Source of the DNA: Pseudomonas abietaniphila
GTDB lineage: Bacteria; Pseudomonadota; Gammaproteobacteria; Pseudomonadales; Pseudomonadaceae
Direction: 5' to 3'
DNA length: 64,000 nt
NCBI RefSeq assembly: GCF_039697315.1
Contig: NZ_CP155619.1
Span: 5,952,001 to 6,016,000, forward strand
Shown here: positions 8,237 to 16,870 of the stretch, one piece after another
Position numbering within the stretch: the first letter of the stretch is position 1
How the letters are laid out: each line of letters starts with the position of its first letter
Program-made: the position numbers and the translations under genes
The notes under the pieces: model-generated
What the model saw: only the letters and a program-made list of their open reading frames with translations
The model's database searches: none
What the model was told of the DNA's origin: nothing

Positions 8237-9805
8237 ATGACGACCTACAACTTTGACGACGATTCCGTGGTGGTAATCATCGGCTCCGGCGCAGGCGGCG
8301 GAACCCTGGCGAACGAGCTGTGCCAGAAGGGCGTGCCGGTGGTGCTGCTGGAAGCGGGTGCGCGGCAATCGCCAGGCACGTTCATCAACGACGAATGGCC
8401 TTCGTTCGCGCAATTGGCCTGGGGCGACACCCGTACCACGTCAGGCAGCTGGCGCGTGGCGAAGGATTTTCCGAATCTGCCGGCCTGGATCTGCAAGACC
8501 GTGGGCGGGACGACCACCCACTGGGCGGGCGCCAGCCTGCGCTTTCAGGAGCACGAATTCCGCGCGCTCGACACTTACGGCAAAGTCGAGGGCGCCAACC
8601 TGCTCAACTGGCCCGTGAGCCTGGCGGAACTCGAGCCGTATTACGCCCGTGCCGAAGACAAGATGGGCGTGACCCGCACCAACAACATTGAAGGGCTGCC
8701 GGGCAACAACAACTTCAAGGTGCTGTACAACGGCGCACAGAAGATGGGGTACAAGGAGTGCTCGACCGGGCACATGGCGATCAACAGCGCGCCGCGTGCC
8801 GGGCGCGCCGGATGTCAGCAACTGGGCTTTTGCTTCCAAGGCTGCAAGATGGGCGCGAAATGGTCGACGCTCTACACCGAAATCCCCGCCGCCGAAGCCA
8901 CCGGCAAGCTGGAACTGCGCGCCCAGTGCCACGTCGCGAAGATCGAGCACGACGACAAGGGGCGGGCGAGTGCGGTGGTGTATTTCGACGCGCAGGGCAA
9001 GGAGCAGCGTCAGAAGGCGCGGGTCGTCGCGGTGGCCGGGAACTCCATCGAAACCCCACGGTTGCTGCTCAATTCATCCAGCAGCCAGTTTCCTCACGGT
9101 CTGGCCAATGGTTCCGGGATGGTGGGCAAGCACTACATGCGTCACACCACGGGCAGTGTTTTCGCCTCATTCAACGAGGAGGTCCATTTCTATCGCGGCA
9201 CGATTATGGCCGGGCTCATTGGTGACGAGATTCATCACAAGCCCGACCGCGGTTTCGTGGGCGGTTACGAGATGGAAACCGTCTCTCTCGGGCCATCGTT
9301 CCTGGCGGCGTTCTTCAACCCCGGCGCATGGGGCCGGGAGTTCACCGATGTGATGGAGCAGTACAGCAAGCTGGCCGCGATGTGGATCGTGGGCGAGGAC
9401 ATGCCCCAGGAGAGCAACCGCATTACCCTCAACGACAGCGTCAAGGACAAGTACGGCCTGCCGGTGCCCAACGTGCATTACGACGATCACCCCAACGATT
9501 TGGCCATGCGCGAGCATGCGTTCAAGCAGGGTGAGGCGCTGTATTCATCGGTTGGCGCGGTCAAGACGTTTCGCGTGCCGCCGTATCCGTCGACCCACAA
9601 CCTGGGCACGTGCCGCATGAGTGAAAAAGCGCAGGACGGGGTATGCAACAAGCATGGACAGAGCCATGAAATCCCCAACCTGTTCATCTCCGACGGCAGC
9701 CAGTTCACCACCAGCGCCGGAGAAAACCCGACGTTGACCATCGTGACGCTGGCGATCCGGCAGGCGGAGTTCATCGCGGAGGCGTTGAAGACCAAGGCGG
9801 TTTGA
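8237..9805 (+). CDS. GMC-family FAD oxidoreductase (periplasmic sugar/alcohol dehydrogenase large subunit)
   Basis: A 522-residue glucose-methanol-choline oxidoreductase. The FAD dinucleotide motif is V-V-I-I-G-S-G-A-G-G-G at about residues 12-22. The C-terminal signature carries the active-site His (HNLGTCRMS) and the closing block SDGSQFTTSAGENPTLT. A Cys-rich patch (CQQLGFCFQGCKMG) lies mid-protein, as in gluconate/2-ketogluconate dehydrogenase large subunits. It has no signal of its own and relies on the upstream Tat partner. The usual third component, a multi-heme cytochrome c, is not encoded here (9806-9877 is non-coding). Substrate unknown. Confidence 0.88.
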   Translation: MTTYNFDDDSVVVIIGSGAGGGTLANELCQKGVPVVLLEAGARQSPGTFINDEWPSFAQLAWGDTRTTSGSWRVAKDFPNLPAWICKTVGGTTTHWAGASLRFQEHEFRALDTYGKVEGANLLNWPVSLAELEPYYARAEDKMGVTRTNNIEGLPGNNNFKVLYNGAQKMGYKECSTGHMAINSAPRAGRAGCQQLGFCFQGCKMGAKWSTLYTEIPAAEATGKLELRAQCHVAKIEHDDKGRASAVVYFDAQGKEQRQKARVVAVAGNSIETPRLLLNSSSSQFPHGLANGSGMVGKHYMRHTTGSVFASFNEEVHFYRGTIMAGLIGDEIHHKPDRGFVGGYEMETVSLGPSFLAAFFNPGAWGREFTDVMEQYSKLAAMWIVGEDMPQESNRITLNDSVKDKYGLPVPNVHYDDHPNDLAMREHAFKQGEALYSSVGAVKTFRVPPYPSTHNLGTCRMSEKAQDGVCNKHGQSHEIPNLFISDGSQFTTSAGENPTLTIVTLAIRQAEFIAEALKTKAV

Positions 9806-9877
9806 AACCGTTGGAGTCCGTTGTAGCGGCGCGCGTGTTCTGGGGCCAGAGTACGCGCGCTTGCAAAAAACGCCGCC

Positions 9878-10348
9878 CTATTTGATTCCCAGCTTGGCGT
9901 CCAGCGACAGTCTGCCGGCGCCCTTGGCGATGATGATCAGCAGCAGTCCGGCCCAGGTCAGGTGCGTGGCCCAGGCGTCCGGGTAAACGAACACCTCGAT
10001 CACGGTGGTCATGCCCAGCAACGCAAACGCCGACAATCGAGAAAACAAACCCAGTATCAGCAGCACCGGAAACAGGTGCTCGGCATAGGCCGCCATGTGC
10101 GCGGCGATTTCCGGGGGCACCAGCGGCAATTTGTATTCGGTGCGGAACAGCTCGTAGGTGCTGTCGGTGAGGGTCAGGAAGCCTTCCACCTTGGTCCGGC
10201 CGGACATCAGGAACACGCCGGCGATGGCGAAGCGTGCGACCAGCGACAGCAACGAATCGTTGATCAACAGGTGAAGCCGGTCTGCAATGCGGCCCCAGAT
10301 TGCGCGCAGGGGTCTATGCCCCGCATCGTCGGTGCGTACGGTATCCAT
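9878..10348 (-). CDS. DoxX-family membrane protein, last gene of the bufferin-type operon
   Basis: A protein of about 156 residues with four predicted membrane segments ([54 protein letters not shown]) and the DoxX pattern R-x-x-x-G-x-x-F-x-x-x-G. It closes the DUF2282-DUF692-DUF2063 operon, 63 bp after the DUF2063 gene. In such operons the DoxX member is a common accessory whose exact job is not settled; a redox or metal-linked role in the inner membrane is likely. ATG 10348 has GGAG six bases upstream; a start at 10360 is also possible. Confidence 0.85.
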   Translation of the reverse strand: MDTVRTDDAGHRPLRAIWGRIADRLHLLINDSLLSLVARFAIAGVFLMSGRTKVEGFLTLTDSTYELFRTEYKLPLVPPEIAAHMAAYAEHLFPVLLILGLFSRLSAFALLGMTTVIEVFVYPDAWATHLTWAGLLLIIIAKGAGRLSLDAKLGIK

Positions 10349-10411
10349 GGTGTTCTCCATTTGCCCTTGGGTTGCCCTTGATTAAGGGTTGTCAGGTTCG
10401 GGGGTGGGGCG

Positions 10412-11167
10412 TCAGGCGGGCTCGTTCGCTGCAAAGGCGTCGGCGCCGACCAGTCGTGTCAGCAGGTCCAGCATGTCCAGCGAGGGCTCGGCCTCAGTCG
10501 CCTGCTGCGCGGCGTGCTCCAGCGGTGCGCCCGCTTTGCAGGCATCGAGAAAGGCACATTCGCCGACCGTCAACGCGTGCCAGGTGACGACACCGCCACT
10601 GCGGACCAGCAGCGCGCCTTCGCCGTGCCAGGCGAGCGTCTCAGGCATCGGGGTCTGTTCGCGATTGTGTCGCCAGATCGTGAATACCGGCTGATCGGCA
10701 AACCATATCCATTGCGCGGCACGACGGGGTTTGAGCACCCGCCTGGCCAGCTCTTCAGGCGTCAGAGCGGCAAGGCGGATGACATCGACACCGGGTTCTT
10801 CCATCGCGGTATGGCACTGGTTCCACAGCAGATCGAGCCGCGCTACGTTGCCGAGATAGGGCATCTGCTGCGCGTGTTCGAACCGGTCGAGGAATACGGG
10901 AAACCCGTTGCCGTGGTACACCAGCCGCGCATCCACTGGCGGCGCATGACGGGCGTGAATAGCAGCCGCCGCCAGAAACCATTCGTTGCCCACCAGACGC
11001 TCCACCGTAGGGAAGTTGGCTTGCAAGGCATCCACCGCGCCTTTCATCACCGTGTTGCGGTACACCGAAAAACCGGGCTGGTCGGTCAGCAGAGTAAGGG
11101 TGTCCGCTTCGGGGTTGTACAACGCCTCGACGAAGAGGTCCTGGAAATCGGTCAGAGACGGTTGCAT
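10412..11167 (-). CDS. DUF2063 protein, bufferin maturation partner (BufC/HvfC-like)
   Basis: A 251-residue protein of the DUF2063 family. The N-terminal helical domain has the family signature (YRNTVMKGAVDALQANFPTV, with LVGNEWFLAAA after it). In related systems this protein binds the precursor peptide and presents it to the DUF692 enzyme; that role is known for the family and inferred here. The start at 11167 has GGAGGG six bases upstream. It overlaps the end of the DUF692 gene by 16 bp, which indicates translational coupling and fits a two-protein complex. Confidence 0.88.
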   Translation of the reverse strand: MQPSLTDFQDLFVEALYNPEADTLTLLTDQPGFSVYRNTVMKGAVDALQANFPTVERLVGNEWFLAAAAIHARHAPPVDARLVYHGNGFPVFLDRFEHAQQMPYLGNVARLDLLWNQCHTAMEEPGVDVIRLAALTPEELARRVLKPRRAAQWIWFADQPVFTIWRHNREQTPMPETLAWHGEGALLVRSGGVVTWHALTVGECAFLDACKAGAPLEHAAQQATEAEPSLDMLDLLTRLVGADAFAANEPA

Positions 11168-11994
11168 GGCAGACCCTCCAGCAGGGTTTGAGCACGGTCA
11201 CGCTCCAGCAACAGCTCACCGAACGGCGGGATATGGTCGTCCCGTTCGATCAGCGTAGGTCGTGGGCCCACGCGCTGAATCAAGCGCTGGTACAAGGCCC
11301 AGACGGGTTCTGCCACCGGGGCGTCGTGGGAGTCGATCAGCAAGGCAGCACCTCCAGGGTCGGAACTGTGCCCGGCCAGATGAATTTCCATGATGGCCTC
11401 GCCGGGAAACGCGTCGACGTAAGCGTTGGCGTCATAGCCCATGTTGTGGGCGCTGAGAAACACGTTGTTGATATCCAGCAACAGGCCGCAGCCGGTGCGT
11501 GCGCTCAGCTCGGCGAGAAATTCGATCTCGCTGCACGCGTGACCTTCAAGCTGCACGTAGTGACTCGGATTCTCGACGGCGATGCGCCGCTGGAGAACGT
11601 CTTGCGTGCGCTGAATGTTGTCGGCAATTCGCTGCAGGGCTTGCCCGGTGCGAGGAAAGGGCAGCAGATCGGGGTGGTACTGACCCCGCCAGGTGGACCA
11701 GGCGAGGTGCTCGGAAACAAGGGCTGGCTGAACGCGGTCGATCAGTGTCTTGAGCCGCTGCAGGTGTTCAACGTCGGGCGCACAGTCGGCCGCCAGGGAC
11801 AGTGACACACCGTGCAGCGACAGCGGGTGACGGCTGCCGATCGTTTCCAGCCATGCCAGGCGCGGGCCGCCGTCGATCATGTAGTTTTCCGGATGGACTT
11901 CAAACCACACACCCTTGGCAGCGCAGTCAAACGCGGCTTCGTAGTGGTCGGCCTTGAGGCCCAGTCCGGCACCCAGTGTGAGTGATGTGTTCAT
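11152..11994 (-). CDS. DUF692 / MNIO multinuclear iron oxidase (BufB/HvfB-like)
   Basis: A 280-residue TIM-barrel enzyme of the multinuclear non-heme iron-dependent oxidative family (as MbnB, TglH, HvfB). Such enzymes modify cysteines of ribosomal peptides. Candidate iron ligands are all present: H61 (LHGVSLSL), E95/H96 (SEHLAWS), E141 (VENPSHY), D174/N176/N177/H183 (LLDINNVFLSAH), H205/H209 (EIHLAGH), D221/H223 (DSHDAP) and E250 (LIERDDH). The expected reaction on the neighbouring peptide is conversion of central Cys residues into an oxidised heterocycle (thiooxazole in characterised bufferins). It lies 69 bp after the precursor gene. Confidence 0.93.
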   Translation of the reverse strand: MNTSLTLGAGLGLKADHYEAAFDCAAKGVWFEVHPENYMIDGGPRLAWLETIGSRHPLSLHGVSLSLAADCAPDVEHLQRLKTLIDRVQPALVSEHLAWSTWRGQYHPDLLPFPRTGQALQRIADNIQRTQDVLQRRIAVENPSHYVQLEGHACSEIEFLAELSARTGCGLLLDINNVFLSAHNMGYDANAYVDAFPGEAIMEIHLAGHSSDPGGAALLIDSHDAPVAEPVWALYQRLIQRVGPRPTLIERDDHIPPFGELLLERDRAQTLLEGLPCNRL

Positions 11995-12063
11995 GATCGA
12001 CGCCTGTCCTTGCGATGGTGTTGGCTGTGGTGCATCGCGCGTTCGCTTTCGCGAGCGCTCGAC

Positions 12064-12333
12064 TTACATCGGGGTCAGCGAGCCCATGCCGTGCGGGGTT
12101 TTGATCGAGGTGCAGGTGCCGGCTGGAACGTTCTTCCAGGCGTTGGTCTGGTAGTCGGTCTTGGCAGTGCCTGCGCAGGTGGTGCCAGCGCCAGCCTTGC
12201 AATCGTTCTTGCCGGCCATGGCCACGCCGTAGCATTTTTCCATGGCAGGAGCGTCCATCTTTTCAGCGGCCATTGCGCCGGAAGCCATGGAAGCGAAAGC
12301 CAGAGCAGCGGCAGCGAGTTTGATGTTGTTCAT
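12064..12333 (-). CDS. DUF2282 precursor peptide, bufferin-like (BufA/HvfA type)
   Basis: An 89-residue secreted peptide. Its signal peptide ends at about residue 23 ([13 protein letters not shown]). The mature part has exactly four cysteines, C34, C45, C53 and C74, in E-K-C-Y-G-V-A-x-A-G-K-N-D-C and T-T-C-A-G blocks followed by W-K-N-V-P-A-G-T-C. This is the DUF2282 layout, in which the two central Cys are modified by the DUF692/DUF2063 pair so that the peptide binds copper in the periplasm. The ATG at 12333 follows TTGGAGAAAC. A longer open frame to 12576 runs into the promoter and is not coding. Modification and metal are inferred from the family. Confidence 0.92.
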   Translation of the reverse strand: MNNIKLAAAALAFASMASGAMAAEKMDAPAMEKCYGVAMAGKNDCKAGAGTTCAGTAKTDYQTNAWKNVPAGTCTSIKTPHGMGSLTPM

Positions 12334-12414
12334 GTTGTTTCTCCAATTACCTTGATTGAGGGTGGTCGCAGCACCGGCGTGTGAGTGACGCTGTGCATCT
12401 GATCCGAAAGGTAG

Positions 12415-12440
12415 TTCGCTGGAGAAACGAAGACGGTTAC
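12415..12440 (-). promoter_or_regulatory. ECF-sigma-type promoter of the bufferin-like operon
   Basis: Read on the minus strand, GTAACC (12440-12435) is followed after exactly 16 bases by CGAA (12418-12415). From memory this equals the GTAACC-N16-CGAA motif reported for the metal-responsive ECF factor SigF of Caulobacter, which controls related operons. It lies about 80 bp before the precursor ATG, leaving a leader of roughly 75 nt. No ECF sigma or anti-sigma gene is in the window, so the factor would be encoded elsewhere. Confidence 0.6.
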
Positions 12441-12515
12441 AGCCGGTTGCAAATATTTTGAAAAAACTTTCTGACGCGTCGTCGGGGTGAGCTGGAAACC
12501 CACCTCTATGGTGTT

Positions 12516-13421
12516 TTATTTCACCACACCGTATTCCACCAACAGGCTTTCCATCCAGTCCATGAACACCCGGCAACGTTGTGGCAGGTGGCGGCGGTGG
12601 GCGTAGAGCAGCGAAACAGGCATCGGTGCAGGTCGGTAGTCGGGCAGGATTTCCACCAGGCCGCCCCGTTGCAGTTGGTGTTCCCTGGACAACAGCGGCG
12701 CCTGAATGATGCCCAGTCCGCCGACGCAGGCAGCCTCGTAGGCTTCAACGTTGTTAACCTTGACGCTGCAGGGCATGGGGATGCGATGGTCCTTGCCGTC
12801 GCGGTGGTACTCGAACATCCCGTTGCCCGCGCCAAACGCGCTGACGTAATCGATCAGCAGGTGTTGTTGCAGGTCCTCCAGCGTGTGAGGCACGCCATAG
12901 CGTTCGGCGTAGTCGGCGCTGACGCAATTGATCATGTTGAGGTGACCGACATGCCGTGCGACCAGCGACGTATCGGACAACTCGCCCACGCGCATGACGC
13001 AGTCGAAACCTTCACGCACAAGGTCGACGCGGCGGTCGGTGCTGCTGATTTCCATCTCAATGAGCGGATGCCGGTCGATGAACTCCCTTAAGCGCGGCAG
13101 CACCAGCCTGCGTGCCACGGCCGTGGGCATGTCGACTCGCAGACGCCCGCTGAGCACCGCGTTGTCCTGGCGAAACAGGCTTTCGACTTCGTCCATCTGT
13201 GCCAGCAGGTCTTTGCTGCGCTCATACAGCACCTGGCCGTCCGGTGTGGTTTGCACCTTGCGGGTGGTGCGCAGCAGCAGGCGTGTGTTCATCAGTTGCT
13301 CAAGGGCACGAACCTGCTCGGACACGCTGGAGCGGGGAAGGCCGAGTGCGTCACTGGCCAATGTGAAGCTTGAAAGCTCGGCAACGCGAACGAAGGTCTT
13401 CAGCAGGTCGAGTTTGTTCAT
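12516..13421 (-). CDS. LysR-family transcriptional regulator
   Basis: A 301-residue LTTR. The winged helix-turn-helix is at residues 1-60 ([32 protein letters not shown] is the HTH), followed by an effector domain of periplasmic-binding fold. The [22 protein letters not shown] segment is that of the CrgA/PecT subgroup, whose members often regulate an adjacent SDR or quinone reductase. It is divergent from the SDR at 13546 and probably controls it. ATG 13421 has AAGAG eight bases upstream; a GTG at 13430 is an alternative. Confidence 0.92.
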   Translation of the reverse strand: MNKLDLLKTFVRVAELSSFTLASDALGLPRSSVSEQVRALEQLMNTRLLLRTTRKVQTTPDGQVLYERSKDLLAQMDEVESLFRQDNAVLSGRLRVDMPTAVARRLVLPRLREFIDRHPLIEMEISSTDRRVDLVREGFDCVMRVGELSDTSLVARHVGHLNMINCVSADYAERYGVPHTLEDLQQHLLIDYVSAFGAGNGMFEYHRDGKDHRIPMPCSVKVNNVEAYEAACVGGLGIIQAPLLSREHQLQRGGLVEILPDYRPAPMPVSLLYAHRRHLPQRCRVFMDWMESLLVEYGVVK

Positions 13422-13435
13422 CGGCGTCACTCTTG

Positions 13436-13500
13436 ATTGTTCGGTAATGACGATCAGTTATTTCGTTTGCTGGGAATTTATCGAAGTCTTATCGAACAAT
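13436..13500. promoter_or_regulatory. LysR operator region between divergent LysR and SDR genes
   Basis: The arms ATTGTTCG (13436-13443) and CGAACAAT (13493-13500) form a perfect inverted repeat. A direct pair TTATCGAA (13479 and 13490 region) overlaps the right arm. The spacing fits two LysR-tetramer contact sites flanking both promoters. Inference from pattern and position. Confidence 0.45.
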
Positions 13501-13545
13501 ACTCTGCTCCTCACTGATTGAATACAGCCATATGAGGACACAACC

Positions 13546-14304
13546 ATGAGCAACAAAATCGCGATCATCACCGGGGCCAGCCGTGGCCTGGGCAAGAGCA
13601 CTGCGCTGCATCTGGCCAGGCAGGGCATCGACATCATTGGCACGTACCGCAGTCGCGAAGACGAAGCGCGGAGCGTTGTCGCCGAGATCGAAGCATTGGG
13701 CGGCAAGGCCAAGATGCTGCAGCTGGATGTCGGTGACAGCCGTGGGTTCGACACCTTCGCCACGCAGGTGTCGGCGCTGCTCAGTGCGTATTTCAAAGCT
13801 GAACGTGTTGATTTCCTGGTGAATAACGCGGGCATCGGTCTGTACGCCAGCTGCGCCGACACCACCGAGGCGCAGTTCGATCAGCTGATGAACGTGCACT
13901 TCAAAGGCCCGTTCTTCCTGACCCAGAAACTGCTGCCGCTGATTGCCGACGGCGGTCGCATCGTTAACCTGTCGTCCGGTCTGGCGCGTTTTTCACCGAT
14001 CGGCTACGCCGCCTATGCCTCGATGAAAGGCGCGATTGAAGTCTGGACGCGTTATCTGGCCAACGAACTCGGCCCTCGGGGGATTACCGTAAACGCGTTG
14101 GCCCCTGGCGCGATCGAGACCGATTTCGGTGGCGGCACCGTACGCGACAACAAAGACGTGAATGACTGGGTGGCCGCGAACACCGCGATGAAACGGGCCG
14201 GTTTGCCCGATGACATCGGAGCGGCCATTGCGATGTTGCTGAGTGACGGCGGCCGCTGGATCACGGCGCAGCGCATCGAGGCGTCTGGCGGGATGTTCGT
14301 GTGA
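13546..14304 (+). CDS. Short-chain dehydrogenase/reductase
   Basis: A 252-residue classical SDR. The nucleotide-binding motif is T-G-A-S-R-G-L-G at residues 9-16, NNAG is at 93-96, and the catalytic residues are S143/S144, Y157 and K161 (YASMKG). TYRSRED after beta-2 has an Arg pair, suggesting NADP(H). A small insertion (ALLSAYFKAERVDF) precedes NNAG. The ATG at 13546 follows TGAGGACA. The substrate is unknown. It is probably activated or repressed by the divergent LysR. Confidence 0.92.
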   Translation: MSNKIAIITGASRGLGKSTALHLARQGIDIIGTYRSREDEARSVVAEIEALGGKAKMLQLDVGDSRGFDTFATQVSALLSAYFKAERVDFLVNNAGIGLYASCADTTEAQFDQLMNVHFKGPFFLTQKLLPLIADGGRIVNLSSGLARFSPIGYAAYASMKGAIEVWTRYLANELGPRGITVNALAPGAIETDFGGGTVRDNKDVNDWVAANTAMKRAGLPDDIGAAIAMLLSDGGRWITAQRIEASGGMFV

Positions 14305-14336
14305 CCTGACAACCATTGCCTCGCGTGCGGCTGCGG

Positions 14337-15266
14337 CTATCCGTTGATGTAGTAGATGCACAACGACAAGGTCACCAGCGAGCCCAAGGTGGAGATCAGG
14401 ATCGTGCTGGACACCACCGAGGCCTCGCGCTTGTAATACTCGGCCAGCATGAACGGGCCGGTACCGGTCGGCAGCGCGCTGAGCAACAGCGCAGAGTTCG
14501 CCCACAACGGCGGCAGGTGAAAGACGTGAAACGCCAGGAACCAGGTCAGCAGGGGATGGGCGATCAGCTTGATCAGCACCAACAGGCTCGTGCCATGGCG
14601 CGGGCCTTGTTGTTTTTGGGCCAGGAACAGACCGAGGGAAATCAGCGCACACGGAGTCGTCGCCGCGCCCAACAGGCTGAGAAACTTGTCCAGTGCGCCG
14701 GGCAACGGTAGGCCGGTCGAGGCCCAGCACGCGCCGAGAATCGGCGACACCACCAGCGGATTCTTGGCCAGCGCCTTCAGCACTTTGAAGACGATGCGGT
14801 GCACCTGCGCTTCGCTTTGCAGGCCGATCTCGATGCACACCAGCGCGATGCCGAACAGCACACAGACCACCAGCAGCGACGCAATCAACGCCGGCTCAAG
14901 GCCGTTATGCCCGAGCACCATTACGCACAGCGGGATGCCGATGTAGCCCGTGTTCGCGTAAGAAGCACTGAGTGCGTCAATGCTGGCGTCGGCAAAGTGC
15001 CCGGCTTTCTTGCGTCGGATCAGCAGGGTGATGACAAACATCGCCATCGTGGAAAGAGTGAACACCGCGACGAATCCAGGGTGCCAGATCTGTTCCCAAG
15101 TGGCCGTTGCGGTCGCCGTGAACAGCAAGGCGGGCAGGCACAGCCAGACCACCATCCGGTTGATTTCGGACGCGGCAGTCGGGCCTAGACGGTTGGTGCG
15201 ACGGCAGAGGTAACCGACCAGAATCAAGGCGAAGATCGGCAACAGCACATTTAAAACGGATGACAT
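14337..15266 (-). CDS. AEC-family (auxin efflux carrier-like) transporter
   Basis: A 309-residue inner-membrane permease with about ten hydrophobic segments in two inverted halves. LLPIFALILVGYLCRR opens it, YANTGYIGIPL is the conserved mid-motif of the first half, and ALPTGTGPFMLAEYY lies in the second. Bacterial AEC members export or exchange organic acids and similar solutes; the substrate here is unknown. The start at 15266 was chosen over 15299, where the extra residues are hydrophilic and atypical. It is convergent with the SDR. Confidence 0.88.
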   Translation of the reverse strand: MSSVLNVLLPIFALILVGYLCRRTNRLGPTAASEINRMVVWLCLPALLFTATATATWEQIWHPGFVAVFTLSTMAMFVITLLIRRKKAGHFADASIDALSASYANTGYIGIPLCVMVLGHNGLEPALIASLLVVCVLFGIALVCIEIGLQSEAQVHRIVFKVLKALAKNPLVVSPILGACWASTGLPLPGALDKFLSLLGAATTPCALISLGLFLAQKQQGPRHGTSLLVLIKLIAHPLLTWFLAFHVFHLPPLWANSALLLSALPTGTGPFMLAEYYKREASVVSSTILISTLGSLVTLSLCIYYING

Positions 15267-15452
15267 CGGATCTCGGCCCTTGGCGTTTGACGGCAACACG
15301 CTGAAACAAGCGGCAAAGAGTAGAGTCGGAAATCGTTAGCGTCCAACCTTTCTTGCCTGATGGGCGTCGATTCATGGGCGCCGAGCCTTGATCCAGAGCG
15401 GTCGGCGTGAAAGCGGGAAGGGCGCCCGAACGATCTCGGGCACCGGAGAGAC

Positions 15453-15761
15453 TTATTTTTTGACGGGGGTAATGTCGGTGATCTGACCGTTGGTGGTCTG
15501 CACTTCGACGTACTTGTCGTTGATGCGCACCCATTGGCTTTGCTTGGCGGGCTCTTTCAGACCTTTGGCCTTCCAGTCTTTGATCGCTGCGCCAGGCCGC
15601 TGGAATTTCTCCGGCGCGCGGTCACCTTTTTCGAGATCGCGCAGGTTGTCTTTGGAGGATTGAACAGTCTGCGCAGGTGCATCGTCGGCCTGTACGGCGA
15701 AACTGGCGAGTGAAACACAGCCCAGGATCGTCAGACCGGCGATGAGCGATTTGTTTTTCAT
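15453..15761 (-). CDS. RcnB-family periplasmic protein
   Basis: A 102-residue protein with a signal peptide (LTILGCVSLASFAVQA). Its mature part has the RcnB pattern: a D-R-A-P-E-K-F spacer, D-W-K-A-K-G-L-K-E-P-A-K, Q-W-V-R-I-N-D-K-Y-V and a final I-T-D-I. RcnB of E. coli helps Ni/Co homeostasis, but many Pseudomonas members have no assigned role, and I see no His-rich metal site here. GGAGC lies before the ATG at 15761. It stands alone. Confidence 0.8.
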   Translation of the reverse strand: MKNKSLIAGLTILGCVSLASFAVQADDAPAQTVQSSKDNLRDLEKGDRAPEKFQRPGAAIKDWKAKGLKEPAKQSQWVRINDKYVEVQTTNGQITDITPVKK

Positions 15762-15865
15762 TCGAAGCTCCTTATCCAGTGCGTAATGCGCTGTTCACTA
15801 CCTCCGACCTTGTCTGGCGTGAATCATTCCCTGGTTTACAAGGGTGTCACATGCATCCATACCGC

Positions 15866-15956
15866 TGCGGGAGCGAATTCATTCGCGAAACAGTGGGACA
15901 TCCGACACCGTTTTGTCGCCCATACCGCTCGTGAATGAGCTCGCTTCCCTATGCCC
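15866..15956. repeat. REP-type inverted pair
   Basis: Arms GGGAGCGAATTCATTCGCGA (from 15871) and CTCGTGAATGAGCTCGCTTC (about 15927-15946) enclose a spacer with GACACCG. It lies between the RcnB-like gene and the end of qorB. Confidence 0.65.
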
Positions 15957-15960
15957 GTTG

Positions 15961-16818
15961 TCAGCCCTGCAAGGCTGCGGCCACGCTCGCGGCCAATGGC
16001 GTTGTCGCCCGGCCAAGCAGTCTGCTCAACTGACGCCCGTCATCGAACAGCGCGCCCTTGGCCGCTGCCGCATCGGAGTTGGCCAGCAACTCAGCCACGA
16101 ACGCCGGCAAACCGGCCTGCAGCAGCGCAGCTTTGTAGGCAGCCTCTGGCAGATCGGAATAAATCACCGGTTTGCCCGACTGACGACTCACCTCGGCGGC
16201 GAACTCCGTGAGGCTGTACGACGCATCGCCCGCGAGCTCATAGACACGACCGACCTGATCATCACGGGACGTCAAGACGGCCACCGCCGCATCGGCGTAG
16301 TCCGCGCGCGCCGCTGAACTGATTCGACCGTCGCCAGCGCTGCCGAAGTGCGCGCCGTGGGCCAGGTCTCCCGCAATGCCGGCGGTGTAGTTTTCGTGGT
16401 ACCAGCCGTTACGCAACACGACGCCCGGCACGCCGGAGGCGGCGAGCGCCACTTCGGTCTGGCGATGTTCTTCCGCCAACCCCAGCAGCGACGTGTCGGC
16501 ATGCAGCACGCTGGTGTACGCCAGCAATTCGACCCCGGCGCGTTTCGCCGCGTCGATCACGGCCTGGTGTTGAGCAACGCGTTGGCCGACTTCGCTGGAT
16601 GAAATCAACAGAATCTTTTTCGCGCCTGCAAACGCGCCCTCCAGCGTGGCGGGTTGTGCGTAATCGGCCTGACGCACATGTACGCCTTTGGCCGCCAGAT
16701 CCGCCGCTTTTTCAGGGCTGCGCACTGCCGCGACGATCTCTGACGCGGGGATTTGTTGCAGAAGGCGATCAATAACGAGGCGGCCAAGCTGACCTGATGC
16801 ACCGGTGACGACAATCAT
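15961..16818 (-). CDS. qorB: NAD(P)H:quinone oxidoreductase 2-like SDR (QorB/YtfG)
   Basis: A 285-residue atypical (NmrA-like) SDR. The glycine motif is T-G-A-S-G-Q-L-G at residues 5-12; AAVRSPEKA follows beta-2 and suggests NADPH. The chain matches E. coli QorB through YTSVLHADTS, LRNGWYHENY and RADYADAAV. QorB reduces quinones. The gene is divergent from an HxlR regulator, the same arrangement as ytfG/ytfH, which supports the assignment. ATG 16818. Confidence 0.9.
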   Translation of the reverse strand: MIVVTGASGQLGRLVIDRLLQQIPASEIVAAVRSPEKAADLAAKGVHVRQADYAQPATLEGAFAGAKKILLISSSEVGQRVAQHQAVIDAAKRAGVELLAYTSVLHADTSLLGLAEEHRQTEVALAASGVPGVVLRNGWYHENYTAGIAGDLAHGAHFGSAGDGRISSAARADYADAAVAVLTSRDDQVGRVYELAGDASYSLTEFAAEVSRQSGKPVIYSDLPEAAYKAALLQAGLPAFVAELLANSDAAAAKGALFDDGRQLSRLLGRATTPLAASVAAALQG

Positions 16819-16870
16819 GATGATTTCCTGCAGGGCAATGAATGTGCGATCAGCATAGACATCATGCTAA

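Noticed and set aside
12334..12576. N-terminal extension of the DUF2282 peptide to 170 residues
   Set aside because: The extension would displace the signal peptide and cover the ECF-type promoter; the ATG at 12333 has its own ribosome site.
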